A DNA stretch of 64,000 nucleotides from Myxococcus llanfairpwllgwyngyllgogerychwyrndrobwllllantysiliogogogochensis. GTDB taxonomy: Bacteria; Myxococcota; Myxococcia; Myxococcales; Myxococcaceae. The stretch covers positions 62,001-126,000 of the forward strand of contig NZ_VIFM01000005.1 of the NCBI RefSeq assembly GCF_006636215.1, read 5' to 3'. This document shows, piece after piece, positions 37,223 to 45,988 of this stretch. How positions within the stretch are numbered: the first letter of the stretch is position 1; each line of letters opens with the position of its first letter. The notes under the pieces are model-generated. The model saw nothing but the letters and a program-made list of their open reading frames with translations, made no database searches and had not been told where the DNA came from. Position numbers and translations under genes: made by a program.

Positions 37223-37471
37223 TCACCGCCCCGCGGCGGCCCTGCGGCTCTGGCAGGAGACCTCGTCCTTGCAGGCCGGGCCAATGCCTTCCGGGTGGGC
37301 GGTGAGCGGCGTCTTGTCGCTCTCCTCCACGCCGCACACCACGCACTTGCGCTTGCGGTTGCGGCGCTCCGCGCGGCGCTGCTCGGCGATGGCCTTGGCC
37401 CGCTCACGGGCCGTCTTCGCGTCCACCTCGTTGCTCATCTCGCGTCCCGGTTGGAAGTCGTGTGCAGGCAT
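37223..37471 (-). CDS. Small basic protein with four cysteines
   Basis: An 82-residue protein. A helical, Arg/Ala-rich N-terminal half (KTARERAKAIAEQRRAERRNRKRK) leads to KCVVCGVEES and then GPACKDEVSCQS. The CxxC plus two later cysteines could bind one zinc. The start ATG at 37471 overlaps the thiolase stop by one base (TGATG), which suggests translational coupling. An internal ATG at 37438 (71 residues) is the alternative. Function unknown. Confidence 0.65.
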   Translation of the reverse strand: MPAHDFQPGREMSNEVDAKTARERAKAIAEQRRAERRNRKRKCVVCGVEESDKTPLTAHPEGIGPACKDEVSCQSRRAAAGR

Positions 37472-38667
37472 CAGAGCGCCTCGACCAGCACCGCGATGCC
37501 CTGGCCGCCGCCAATGCAGGCGGAGCCGATACCATAGCGTCCACCACGGCGCTTGAGCTCATAGACGAGCGTGGTGGTGATGCGCGCGCCAGAAGCGCCC
37601 AGCGGGTGCCCCACGGCGATGGCGCCGCCATTGACGTTGGTCTGCTCGCGCGGCAGGCCCAGCTCCTTCTCCACCGCCAGGTACTGCGGCGCGAAGGCCT
37701 CGTTCACCTCGAACAGGTCCACGTCGGCGAGCTTCGCCTGCGCGCGCTCCAGCAACTGGCGGATGGCGGGCGCGGGGCCAATGCCCATCACCTTGGGGTC
37801 GCACCCGGACACGCCCCAGTTCACCAGCCGGGCGATGGGCTTCAGGCCGTGCTTCTCCACGAAGCTCCGCGTGGCCATCACCATGCTGCCCGCGCCGTCG
37901 CAGATGCCGCTGGCGGCGCCCGCGTGCACCACGCCGTCCTTCTTGAAGACCTTGGGCAGCTTGCGCAGCCCCTCCACCGTCGTCTCCGGACGGTTGTGCT
38001 CGTCCTTGGCGAAGACGGTGTCGCCCTTCTTGCCCTTGAGCGTCACGGGCGCGATTTCGTCCTGGAAGCGGCCCGCCTCCTGGGCTGCGGCGAAGCGCTT
38101 CTGGGTGAGCACCGCGTACTCGTCCACCTGCTCCTGCGTGAGCGAGTAGTCCATCGCGAGCTGTTCGGCCGTCATGGCCATGGGCTGGCCGGTGTAGCTG
38201 TCCGTCAGCGCCGTCCAGAGCATGTCCTCCAGATTGCCCTTGCCCAGGGGCAGGCCCCAGCGCGCGCCCCGGATGACGTGGGGCGCCTGGCTCATGGACT
38301 CGGTGCCACCGGCGAGCACGCAGCTCGCCTGCTCGGTGAGCATCAGCTCCGCGGCGGTGGTGAAGGCCTGGAAGCCGGAGCCACACAGCCGGTTGACGCC
38401 CAGCGCGGGCACGGCGATGGGCACGCCCGTGCGCAGGCCCACGTGGCGGGGCAGATAGATGGCATCCGCGCTCGTCTGCACCACGTTGCCGTACACGACG
38501 TGCTGCACGAGCTCCGGGGACACCTTCGCCTGGGCGAAGGCGGCCTTCGCCGATTCCACGGCGAGGTCGGTGGCGCTGAGGTCCTTCAGGCTGCCGCCAT
38601 AGGTCCCGAACGGGGTGCGCTTGCCGGAAAGAAAGAAGATTTCCTCGGTCTTGGACACGCTCTTCAT
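37471..38667 (-). CDS. Acetyl-CoA acyltransferase / thiolase
   Basis: A 398-residue thiolase that condenses or cleaves acyl-CoA with CoA. The catalytic residues are all visible: nucleophile C95 in NRLCGSGFQA, H354 in GHPLGASGAR and C384 in CIGGGQG. The length and the opening IFFLSGKRTPFGTYGG fit the acetoacetyl-CoA thiolase/ACAA2-like group, used either in beta-oxidation or for acetoacetyl-CoA synthesis. It is not adjacent to FadB- or PhaB-like genes. Confidence 0.94.
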   Translation of the reverse strand: MKSVSKTEEIFFLSGKRTPFGTYGGSLKDLSATDLAVESAKAAFAQAKVSPELVQHVVYGNVVQTSADAIYLPRHVGLRTGVPIAVPALGVNRLCGSGFQAFTTAAELMLTEQASCVLAGGTESMSQAPHVIRGARWGLPLGKGNLEDMLWTALTDSYTGQPMAMTAEQLAMDYSLTQEQVDEYAVLTQKRFAAAQEAGRFQDEIAPVTLKGKKGDTVFAKDEHNRPETTVEGLRKLPKVFKKDGVVHAGAASGICDGAGSMVMATRSFVEKHGLKPIARLVNWGVSGCDPKVMGIGPAPAIRQLLERAQAKLADVDLFEVNEAFAPQYLAVEKELGLPREQTNVNGGAIAVGHPLGASGARITTTLVYELKRRGGRYGIGSACIGGGQGIAVLVEAL

Positions 38668-38732
38668 GGTGCTCGTCTACCTACTCTCAAGGGGCGCGCG
38701 GTGCACGCGCGCAGTGACGGGGTGGCGGGGAT

Positions 38733-39380
38733 TCAGGACGCGCGCCGCCCCAGGAAGGCGCTGGCGACGATGGCAAGCGCCATCACCGTCCACAACAGCC
38801 CTTGCAGGTTCTGCCGACGTATCTCCTTCCGGCCGAGCCCGCGGTACCAGGAACGCCCGGCCTCCACCCGACCTTCCCAGGAGAAGTCCCCGGCGGGCGT
38901 GACGCCCTCCATGCGGCGCAGGTGGGCGCGCAGCAGGCGCTCGGGCGAAGCGTCCGCCAGTGAACCGCTCCGGTACACCCCGGGGACGTCCAGGGCGGGG
39001 CGGCGATAACCGGCGGTGATGACGAAGCCTTCCGGCGCCAGGGGGGTGAGGAAGTAGAGCCGGGGCTCGCCGTCCGGGGTCTGGTAGATGGTGGCGAAGA
39101 CCCGCTCGACGGGGTGTGCCCAGTCGTAGGAGAGCGTGGCCTTCCGCAGGCGGGGCTTCTCCTCGTGACTGCCGAGCGCCACGAAGCCCAGGCCCTGGAG
39201 CTGGATGGCCAGTTGGGCCAGCTCCAAGGGGATGTCCATCTGGTCGGCCGGGGCCTCCGGCTCCACGCGGACGCTGTGGGGGAACAGGAAGAGGATGGCG
39301 CGCCAGAAGTTGAGCGCCAGCAGGACGATGGCGAGCACGAGGCCAGCGACGACGATGCCCAGCTCGGCGAGAACGTTCAT
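38733..39380 (-). CDS. Bitopic membrane protein, unknown
   Basis: A 215-residue protein with one N-terminal helix (about 6-30, IVVAGLVLAIVLLALNFW) and one C-terminal helix (about 190-210, LLWTVMALAIVASAF), so both ends face the same side and a roughly 150-residue soluble domain lies between. The domain has a repeated lipid- or ligand-binding feel (FATIYQTPDGEPRLYFLTPL), but no family is recognised. The ATG at 39380 starts right before the helix. The longer open frame is an implausible Arg/Pro-rich leader. Confidence 0.72.
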   Translation of the reverse strand: MNVLAELGIVVAGLVLAIVLLALNFWRAILFLFPHSVRVEPEAPADQMDIPLELAQLAIQLQGLGFVALGSHEEKPRLRKATLSYDWAHPVERVFATIYQTPDGEPRLYFLTPLAPEGFVITAGYRRPALDVPGVYRSGSLADASPERLLRAHLRRMEGVTPAGDFSWEGRVEAGRSWYRGLGRKEIRRQNLQGLLWTVMALAIVASAFLGRRAS

Positions 39381-39468
39381 GCGGTGAGCACCTGGGAACG
39401 TGGCGGGCGACCAACGGCCCATCCACCCGGGGCACCCTAGCGGAAACCGGCGCTCCCAGGGCCCCCCT

Positions 39469-40125
39469 TCAGCGTCGGGACGCGGTGGCCGGCAAATCCC
39501 TCCACCGGGCCAGGTCCACCGACGCCAGCGGGTCCTCGCCCCGGAGGAAGCGCTCCAGGTGGCCCAGCGAGTCCACGCCGAAGAACAGCTCCCCGTCCGC
39601 GAAGATGGTGGGCACGCCGAACGCGCCCGCGGCGATGGCCTCGTCCGTGTTCCGGCGCACACGGTCCTTGATGTCCTGCCGCTGGGCGGCGGCGAGCAGC
39701 GAGGGGGCGTCCAGCCCGGCGGCCTGGATGGCCACGGCCACCTGCTCGGGCGACTCGGCGCCCTTCCCTCCGCCCCAGACCTCCGCGTAGAGGGCGGACA
39801 CCAGCCGGCCGCGCGCCTCCAGGTCGTCCACCGCGGCCGTCACGCGCAGGGGGAGCAGCGGGACGAAGGGGTGCGTGGGGGGTGGACCGAAGGGTACGCC
39901 CAGTTCGTGAGCGATGCGGAAGGTGTGCTTGAAGACGTAGCCACGCTTGGCGGGAACCTCGGCCGGGCCGATGTTGCCGGTGGCGTTGAGCACGGCGGCG
40001 AGCAGCACCGGCACGGGCTCCACCACGCGACCATGGCGGGCGGCGAGCGCGGGCATGCGCGTCCACGCGAGATAGGCGTAGGGAGACAGGTAGTCGAAAC
40101 AGAAGCGCAGGGGTGCGAGGGCCAT
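39469..40125 (-). CDS. 2-hydroxychromene-2-carboxylate isomerase / DsbA-family oxidoreductase
   Basis: A 218-residue protein of the DsbA/thioredoxin-fold isomerase family, kappa-class glutathione transferase type. It opens with FCFDYLSPYAYLAW, where the serine of the SPY motif replaces a redox CxxC. AFGVPTIFADGELFFGVD near the C-terminus is the matching cis-Pro strand. Family members isomerise chromene carboxylates in naphthalene breakdown or act as GSH-dependent enzymes. The true substrate is unknown. The ATG at 40125 was chosen because the longer frame has a Pro/Arg-rich leader. Confidence 0.86.
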   Translation of the reverse strand: MALAPLRFCFDYLSPYAYLAWTRMPALAARHGRVVEPVPVLLAAVLNATGNIGPAEVPAKRGYVFKHTFRIAHELGVPFGPPPTHPFVPLLPLRVTAAVDDLEARGRLVSALYAEVWGGGKGAESPEQVAVAIQAAGLDAPSLLAAAQRQDIKDRVRRNTDEAIAAGAFGVPTIFADGELFFGVDSLGHLERFLRGEDPLASVDLARWRDLPATASRR

Positions 40126-40279
40126 GGGCGGAACTCTAACGCCCTCGCGCACCGCGTTCTCGGGGGGGCCTGGCGGGAAGAGGGACTCTCGAGTGCGCCT
40201 CGGGGTCCTCGAACACCTCACACATGGGGGAGGGCTCACGCACCAACGCGGGAGTTCCCTTAGGCGCACCGTGTCGCCT

Positions 40280-40522
40280 CCGCGCTGAAGCGCGCTCGAA
40301 GGCGGCGTCGCCTCGACCCACGTTCAGGCGCTCTGCCGGGACTCCGCGCTCCGCTGGAGCGCCCCTCGCAGCGACGTCGCCTCGACCCGCGCTCAGGGCG
40401 CTCTGCCGGGACTCCGCGCTCCGCTGGAGCGCCCCTCGCAGCGACGTCGCCTCGACCCGCGTTCAGGCGCTCTGCCGGGACTCCGCGCTCCGCTGGAGCG
40501 CACCTCGCAGCGACGTCGCCTG
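40280..40522. repeat. Three and a half copies of a 69/70-bp tandem repeat at a gene end
   Basis: Near-identical copies start with ctctgccggg at 40331, 40401 and 40470 (periods 70 and 69 bp). A degraded further copy lies to the left, about 40280-40325. The rightmost copy is the 3' coding end and stop of the kinase gene, and the other copies lie beyond the stop. Each contains the perfect hairpin gcgctcc-gct-ggagcgc. Most of the 337-bp gap between the isomerase and kinase genes is taken up by this repeat, and I see no other gene in that gap. Confidence 0.85.
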
Positions 40523-43500
40523 CGCGAGCAGGTTGGACGCCCGCGCCTCCGTGAAGGCCGATTCCGCCGCCTCCAGCTCCACGACGGCCGCGTCCGCGGA
40601 CACCGCACGCTCCGCGAGCGCCAGATGCACCAGCCCCACCTGCAGCACGTTGCCCGTCAGCTCCGCCAGCGCCAGCGCACGACGCAGGTGCGTGAACCCT
40701 TCCTCGCCCGGCAGCAGCACGGCCATCGCGCGCCGCGCCAGCACTTCATCCCAGGGATTCGCCAGCACCGGGTCCACCGCGCGGGAGAGCGCCGTCTGTG
40801 CCGCCTCGCGCGCGGCCTCCAGGTTCCCCTGCTCCCGCTCGAAGCGGGACTGGTAGACGCGCAGCAGCGTCTCCATCCGGATGCCACCCTCGCGCGCCGA
40901 GCTCAGGGCCCGGGGCAACGACTGACGCACCGCCGCCGCGTCCTCGAAGAGCACGTCCCGACACGCCTGATACGTCTGCACGTGGCACTGCAACCACCGG
41001 TCCTCCGGGAGCACCCGCGCCAGCGACTCCGCGCGCGCCACCACGGCGGCCACATGCTCGTGCTCGCCGCGCTCCAGGTAGTAGGGCGGCGTGAAGATGG
41101 CCAGGTTGCGCTCCATCAACCGGGGGTTGCCCAGCCTGCGCACCAGGTCCGTCTTCTCGGTGAAGGCCGGGACGAAGGCCGCGCCGTCTCCCGTGAACGC
41201 CGCGCGAGTCACCACGGAGAACAGGTGGAACGCGCGCACGTCGGTGAAGCCGTGGGCCTCCGCCACCGCGTAGCCGTCCCGCGTCGCCTGGGCGTCCAGC
41301 GGCTCGCCACGCAACGCGAGGTTCATGTTCATCATGTAGCCGCCCATGCCCAGCGCCCACGCCAGGCGCCTCGGCAGCCGGCCCATCACCTCGCGCATCC
41401 CCCGCAGCCGGGCGAGCTGCTCGAACTGCGCCTCCACCACGCCCGCCGAGCGCCCCGTGTACGCGCTGAGCACCGCCGGCGCCAGCAACGCGCCCGCACG
41501 GTACGGCGACACCTCGGGCTGCTCCGCCCGCACGCGCTCCAGCAGCACGTCCAGGTCCTTCGTGCGCCCGACGATGGCCAGCGCCATGGCCTGGAGGATG
41601 CGCAGCTCCGCCTGCTTCCAGAAGATGTCCTCGGGCGACGATTGTGCGTCCGCCGCGCGCTCACGGAACAACTCACGCAGTCGCGCGGGCCGTTCGTCCT
41701 CCGGCGCCGCGCACGCCGCGTCCAACTGCGCCAGCGCGAGCCTCCGGCCCTCCACCAGGTCCACCGTCGCCGCCCAGTGCGCGAAGAGCTTTTCGGAGAA
41801 GGCCAGGGAGCTGGGCGGGTCGCTCGCGTAGCCCACCTCCACCAGTGTCACCCAGATGCGCAACAGCAGCCTGTCGCGTCCAGGAAAGTCCGGCGCGGCC
41901 TCCAGCAGCGTGGATGCTTCCTTCAACAGCAGCGTCGCCTCCAGCAGCGCCTGCGCCTCCATGGCCGCGCGGCCCGCGTCCAGCAACGGACCAATGGCCA
42001 GCTCCGGCTCCGACGAGCGCAGGTAGTGCCAGCCCACCGTGCGGGACAGGTCCGGCCGCTGCGAGTAGAGCGTCTGGAGCGCCAGCGCCACCCGCGCATG
42101 CGCGGCCCGCCGCTCCTCGTCCTGGGTGCTGTCGTAGATGGCCTGGTGCACGGTGTCGTGCGTGAAGACGTACCGGCCCTCTTCCTCCTGGAGGAACTGC
42201 CGCTCGACGATGCCGTCCAGGACGGCGAACAGCTCCGACTCCGGCAGCTCCGCCAGCGCCCGCACCATGGGCAGCTCCAGGCTTCGTCCCGCCGGAGCCA
42301 ACCTGCGCAACAGCGACACCTGCTCCACGGGCGCGGACGACAACCGCTCCAGCACCACGGCCTGGATGCTCTCCGGCAGGGGCCGGGTGTCCAGCCCCGC
42401 CTCCGCCGTCCACCGGCCGCCCACGCGCGTCAGCGCGCCCTCCTCCACCAGCGCGCGCAGACACTCGGTGGCGAAGAAGGCGTTGCCCCCCGTCGTCTCG
42501 TGCAGCCGCGCGACGAAGCCCTCGGGGACCTGCAGGCCCGGCAGCGCCAGGCCCACCAGCGTGCCCACGTGCTCGGCGGCCAGCGGCTCCAGGTCCATGC
42601 GCCAGGTGAGCTTCTCGTCCACCGTCTGGAACGCCAGGCTCAGCCGGCTCAGCTCTCCGGAGCGGAACGTGCCCACCACCATGCCGCGCGTGCCCTGCAG
42701 CGCGCGAATCAGCACGTTGAGCACCTCCAGCGAGGCGGTGTCCGCCCAGTGGAGGTCCTCGAAGCACAGCACGAACGTCATCCGCTTGCCGAGCGCCTGG
42801 ACCCACTCCGCCAGCGCGCCGAAGAACCCCAGCTTCTCCTCGCCGGGCACCTGCGCCACGCCCGCGGACTCCGCCGATGACAGCGAGGGCAACAGCCGAG
42901 ACAGGCGCGGGGACAGCCGCTCCATCACCTCCGTCGGCGTGTGCGGCATCAGCGCGCGCAGCGCCTGGGCAATCGGCGTCAGCGGCGCCTGCCCCTCCGC
43001 GCGACACTGTCCCCGGCCGAAGGGCAGCTCCGCGAGCTTCGCCTGCAGCTCGAACTCCTGGAGCAGCCGCGTCTTGCCCACGCCCGCGGGCGCGCCCAGG
43101 AGCACCGCGCGCGACTGTCCCCAGTCCGCCTCGGCCAGCCCGTTCATCAGCGCCTCCAGCTCCGCCGCGCGCCCGACGACCTCCGGCACGTGCAGGTAGC
43201 TGGAGCGCGCCGACAGGGGCTCCTCTGGCATCGGCTCACCGCTGGCGTGGCAGAGCGCCTCCATCAGCTCGCTCGCGTCCTGGAAGCGCTCGCGCGGGTC
43301 CTTCGCCAGCAACAGCAGGATGATTTCCTCCAGCTGCGGGTCCACTGGACACAACGTGGAGGGACGGGGCGGCGGCCGCGTCAGGTGGTCCGCCAGCAGC
43401 GCCGCCGGCGTGTTGCGCTTGAAGGGCAGCCGGCGCGTCACCAGGTAGTACGCCATGACGCCCAGCGAGTAGAGGTCCGCGCGCCCATCAATGCTCGCGC

Positions 43501-44173
43501 CGCGCTGCCACTCGGGGGCCAGGTACTCGAGCGTGCCCTTGAGCTTGCCGGGGCTCGGGGTGCCCAACTGGTGCATCACCCCGAAGTCCATCAGCTTCAC
43601 CGCGCCGGAGCGGGTGATGCGCACGTTGCTCGCCTTGATGTCGCAGTGCACGTACAGGCGCGAGTGGATGAACGCGAGCACCTGCGCCATCTGCAGCAGG
43701 ACCCGGTACAGCGTGCGCGTGTCCAGCGGCGCCTCGCGCGCCAGCGTGCTCAGGTCCTGCCCGTCCACCACCTCCATCGTGATGAAGCGGTTGCCGGCCT
43801 CCGTCATGCCCCAGTCGAACACCTTCAGCGTGCCCGGGTGCTGGAGCTTCTTCATCGCGAAGAACTCGTGCCGGAACATCAGCACCAGCTCCTCCGTCTT
43901 CCCCGCCGTCAGCCCCGCGGGGACCTGCATCTCCTTGAGCGCCACCCGGCGCTTCTCGTGCAGGTCCTCCGCCAGCCAGATGCGGCCCATGCCGCCTTCA
44001 CCGAGCAGTCCCTCCACCCGGTAGCGCCCCGTCACCACCATCCCCACTTCCAGCGAGCGGCGCGCTCCGGCCGCGTCTCCTGGCAGGGTGACGGGCGTGC
44101 GGATGCGGTCCCCCCAGGAGCTCGGAGGAGGGCTGCGCTCGTCAAGGACGGTTGTCTTCTCTTCGTCGCTCAC
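40463..44173 (-). CDS. Ser/Thr protein kinase fused to AAA ATPase and TPR-like region
   Basis: A 1236-residue cytoplasmic signalling protein. The kinase domain covers about 50-310, with glycine loop GEGGMG (58-63), ATP lysine K80 in VALKE, catalytic loop H176-C-D178-I-K180, DFG at 196-198 and LAPE. HRD is replaced by HCD, a non-RD kinase. An ATPase follows with Walker A GAPAGVGKT (360-368) and Walker B FEDLHWAD. The remaining 600 or so residues are helical repeats resembling TPRs, as in MalT/PknK-like signal integrators. The GTG at 44173 gives the best N-terminus but lacks a clear ribosome site. A further GTG at 44311 is possible. Confidence 0.9.
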   Translation of the reverse strand: MSDEEKTTVLDERSPPPSSWGDRIRTPVTLPGDAAGARRSLEVGMVVTGRYRVEGLLGEGGMGRIWLAEDLHEKRRVALKEMQVPAGLTAGKTEELVLMFRHEFFAMKKLQHPGTLKVFDWGMTEAGNRFITMEVVDGQDLSTLAREAPLDTRTLYRVLLQMAQVLAFIHSRLYVHCDIKASNVRITRSGAVKLMDFGVMHQLGTPSPGKLKGTLEYLAPEWQRGASIDGRADLYSLGVMAYYLVTRRLPFKRNTPAALLADHLTRPPPRPSTLCPVDPQLEEIILLLLAKDPRERFQDASELMEALCHASGEPMPEEPLSARSSYLHVPEVVGRAAELEALMNGLAEADWGQSRAVLLGAPAGVGKTRLLQEFELQAKLAELPFGRGQCRAEGQAPLTPIAQALRALMPHTPTEVMERLSPRLSRLLPSLSSAESAGVAQVPGEEKLGFFGALAEWVQALGKRMTFVLCFEDLHWADTASLEVLNVLIRALQGTRGMVVGTFRSGELSRLSLAFQTVDEKLTWRMDLEPLAAEHVGTLVGLALPGLQVPEGFVARLHETTGGNAFFATECLRALVEEGALTRVGGRWTAEAGLDTRPLPESIQAVVLERLSSAPVEQVSLLRRLAPAGRSLELPMVRALAELPESELFAVLDGIVERQFLQEEEGRYVFTHDTVHQAIYDSTQDEERRAAHARVALALQTLYSQRPDLSRTVGWHYLRSSEPELAIGPLLDAGRAAMEAQALLEATLLLKEASTLLEAAPDFPGRDRLLLRIWVTLVEVGYASDPPSSLAFSEKLFAHWAATVDLVEGRRLALAQLDAACAAPEDERPARLRELFRERAADAQSSPEDIFWKQAELRILQAMALAIVGRTKDLDVLLERVRAEQPEVSPYRAGALLAPAVLSAYTGRSAGVVEAQFEQLARLRGMREVMGRLPRRLAWALGMGGYMMNMNLALRGEPLDAQATRDGYAVAEAHGFTDVRAFHLFSVVTRAAFTGDGAAFVPAFTEKTDLVRRLGNPRLMERNLAIFTPPYYLERGEHEHVAAVVARAESLARVLPEDRWLQCHVQTYQACRDVLFEDAAAVRQSLPRALSSAREGGIRMETLLRVYQSRFEREQGNLEAAREAAQTALSRAVDPVLANPWDEVLARRAMAVLLPGEEGFTHLRRALALAELTGNVLQVGLVHLALAERAVSADAAVVELEAAESAFTEARASNLLAQATSLRGALQRSAESRQSA

Positions 44174-44717
44174 GAAGGCGGGACCGGAAGGTCGGCAGAA
44201 TCCAGAAGTCGATGGAATATCACGTTTCCATGTATCGGACACACTCCGTTGGAACGGAGGAAACCCCTTTCCTCCGCCGTCCGAACCAGGCCGCCTGATA
44301 TTCGCCAACACGAGTCCAGCGCACCGTCAGTTCCGCGCGCCCGTCGGACAGGCGACACCCACACGACGCGCGGGCATGAAGCATGGTGGCCACGCATCCA
44401 ATCCCCGCGCCCTCTGGGCTACCCACGGGACCACGTGCGCGTGGAGCGGGCTGATGCGTGCACGTCCGAGCAGGTCCCCGCGCGCGTGCGGCGACCAGGC
44501 TCAGACCTGGAGGCATCCCGACGTGGACTGGTGAAGCTCCGCCACCCGGGGAGTTGCCCTCGACGCACCGCTCCGGGAGCACCTGTCGGCATCCACCTTG
44601 TACCTGGGTCTGGGGGTGAGGGAGGACCCCTTGCTACGGCGGGCGCCGAGCGGTGATGCTCCACCCGAGGCCGTCTCCCACGGGGCCCGATACCATCACC
44701 GGAGGAGCCCGAGCATC
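44174..44717. other. 544-bp intergenic region between divergent kinase and CheY-like genes
   Basis: No convincing gene. Short open frames on both strands are Arg/Pro-rich and lack ribosome-binding sites. It holds a perfect inverted repeat at 44244-44259 and must contain the promoters of both flanking genes, but no clear -35/-10 pair was found. Confidence 0.6.
44244..44259. promoter_or_regulatory. Perfect inverted repeat upstream of the kinase gene
   Basis: ctccgtt-gg-aacggag is a 7-bp perfect dyad with a 2-bp centre, 71 bp upstream of the chosen kinase start. It could be an operator for a dimeric regulator or part of an RNA leader hairpin. Only the symmetry supports it. Confidence 0.35.
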
Positions 44718-45131
44718 GTGAAGCCCAAGGTCCTCATCGTCGAAAACTCCTGGACGATGCGCGAGACGCTGCGCCTCCTGCTGTCCGGCGACTTCGACTG
44801 CGCCGTGGCGGCCAATGGCGAGGCCGGGCTGGCGTTGGCGTTGAGCCAGCCGCCCGACCTGCTCCTCTCGGATGTGAACATGGAGGGCATGGACGGCTAC
44901 GAGCTGTGCCGCCGCTGCCGCCAGGAGCCCGCGCTCCAGCACATCCCCGTCGTCTTCGTCAGTGGCTACGCGCCCCGCTCGGACAGCGACCCGAGCCTGC
45001 CCGTGCCCGACGCGTATCTCGTCAAGCCCGTGAAGCCGGCGCTGCTCATCGCCGAAATCCACGCCCTGCTGCGGCGCGGAAGCAGCCCCGTCCAGGCCGC
45101 TGCCTCCGCGCAGGCCGCCAACAAGGCCTGA
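44718..45131 (+). CDS. Single-domain (CheY-like) response regulator
   Basis: A 137-residue receiver protein. The phosphoacceptor is D52 in LLLSDVNMEGMDG. The acidic pocket is in VLIVEN (E9), the Ser/Thr switch in VVFVSGY and the conserved lysine K103 in YLVKPVKP. No output domain follows, only a short Ala/Gln tail. It starts at GTG 44718 with GGAGGAG upstream. It is divergent from the large kinase gene and convergent with the urate operon. No partner histidine kinase is adjacent. Confidence 0.88.
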   Translation: MKPKVLIVENSWTMRETLRLLLSGDFDCAVAANGEAGLALALSQPPDLLLSDVNMEGMDGYELCRRCRQEPALQHIPVVFVSGYAPRSDSDPSLPVPDAYLVKPVKPALLIAEIHALLRRGSSPVQAAASAQAANKA

Positions 45132-45137
45132 AGCCCC

Positions 45138-45482
45138 TCAACTCCCCCGGTACGTGGAGTAGCCGAAGGGGCTGAGCAGCAAGGGCACGTGGTAGTGCTC
45201 GTCGGGCGCGGCCAGCTCGAACACCACCGACACGGACGGGTAGAACCCCTTCACGCCAAGCAAGCGGAAGTACGTCCCGGTGTCGAAAGACATCCGGTAG
45301 ACGCCGGTCTCGACGCGCGCGCCGGCGGGCAGGAAGTCGCGCACGCGGCCATCGTCATTGGTGACGCCGCGAGCCAGCTCCTTCCACTCGCCGGAGGACA
45401 CCTGGACTTCCAGGGCAATGGGGACACCAGCGGCCGGACGGCCGCGGTGCGTGTCGAGGACATGGGTGGAAAGTGTGCTCAT
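45138..45482 (-). CDS. 5-hydroxyisourate hydrolase (transthyretin-like)
   Basis: Hydrolyses 5-hydroxyisourate to OHCU, the second step of urate breakdown. The 114-residue length is typical. N-terminal LSTHVLDTHRGRPAAGVPI includes the catalytic histidine, and the C-terminus ends in the family signature YRGS. No periplasmic signal is present, so it acts in the cytoplasm. It is the last gene of the operon and its start overlaps the uraD-type stop by 4 bp (ATGA). Confidence 0.94.
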   Translation of the reverse strand: MSTLSTHVLDTHRGRPAAGVPIALEVQVSSGEWKELARGVTNDDGRVRDFLPAGARVETGVYRMSFDTGTYFRLLGVKGFYPSVSVVFELAAPDEHYHVPLLLSPFGYSTYRGS

Positions 45483-45988
45483 GACGCCAGCAGCTTCTCC
45501 AATCGGATGCGGGTGATTTTCGCCTGCTCGCCAGCGGCGATGCGCAGCTCCTCGTCCGGAGGATTGCCCAGGCGCGCGCGCAAAAGCCCCAGCATCTCCT
45601 CCGCGCTCTTGCCCGTCGCGCAGACCAGGAAGATGAAGCCGAAGCGCTCCTCGTAGGCCTTGTTCCCGTCAGCCAGGCCCTGAATCACCGCCTCTGCGGC
45701 GCCGTTCACCCCGCCCTGCTCCTGCGAGGACCAGGTGGCGGTGGACGCGAACTTCGCGCGCAGCGAGGACACATCCCCGATGCGCGGGTGGTGCTTGAAG
45801 GCCTCGTGCCAGTCGTCGGGCCCCGTCTGCTCCCACAACCACCCGGCCTCCGACAACACGTGCTCCACGTCACGGAAGGGCCGCGCGCGCACCATGGCCT
45901 CCACCCAGCGCGAGGAGCCACAGCAGCGCAAGAGCTCCTCCCTGGCCGCCTCGGGGGCCAGCGTGTTGAGCCGGTGCAGCGCGCTCAT
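45479..45988 (-). CDS. uraD: 2-oxo-4-hydroxy-4-carboxy-5-ureidoimidazoline (OHCU) decarboxylase
   Basis: Decarboxylates OHCU to S-allantoin. A 169-residue all-helical protein with the family catalytic segment KHHPRIGD (residues about 67-74) and the later NKAYEERFGFIFLVCATGKS. It overlaps both neighbours by 4 bp (ATGA at each end), showing tight translational coupling within the urate operon. Confidence 0.94.
   Translation of the reverse strand: MSALHRLNTLAPEAAREELLRCCGSSRWVEAMVRARPFRDVEHVLSEAGWLWEQTGPDDWHEAFKHHPRIGDVSSLRAKFASTATWSSQEQGGVNGAAEAVIQGLADGNKAYEERFGFIFLVCATGKSAEEMLGLLRARLGNPPDEELRIAAGEQAKITRIRLEKLLAS

Noticed and set aside
44174-44717. Small genes in the kinase/CheY gap
   Set aside because: Open frames on both strands are Arg/Pro-rich and lack ribosome-binding sites.
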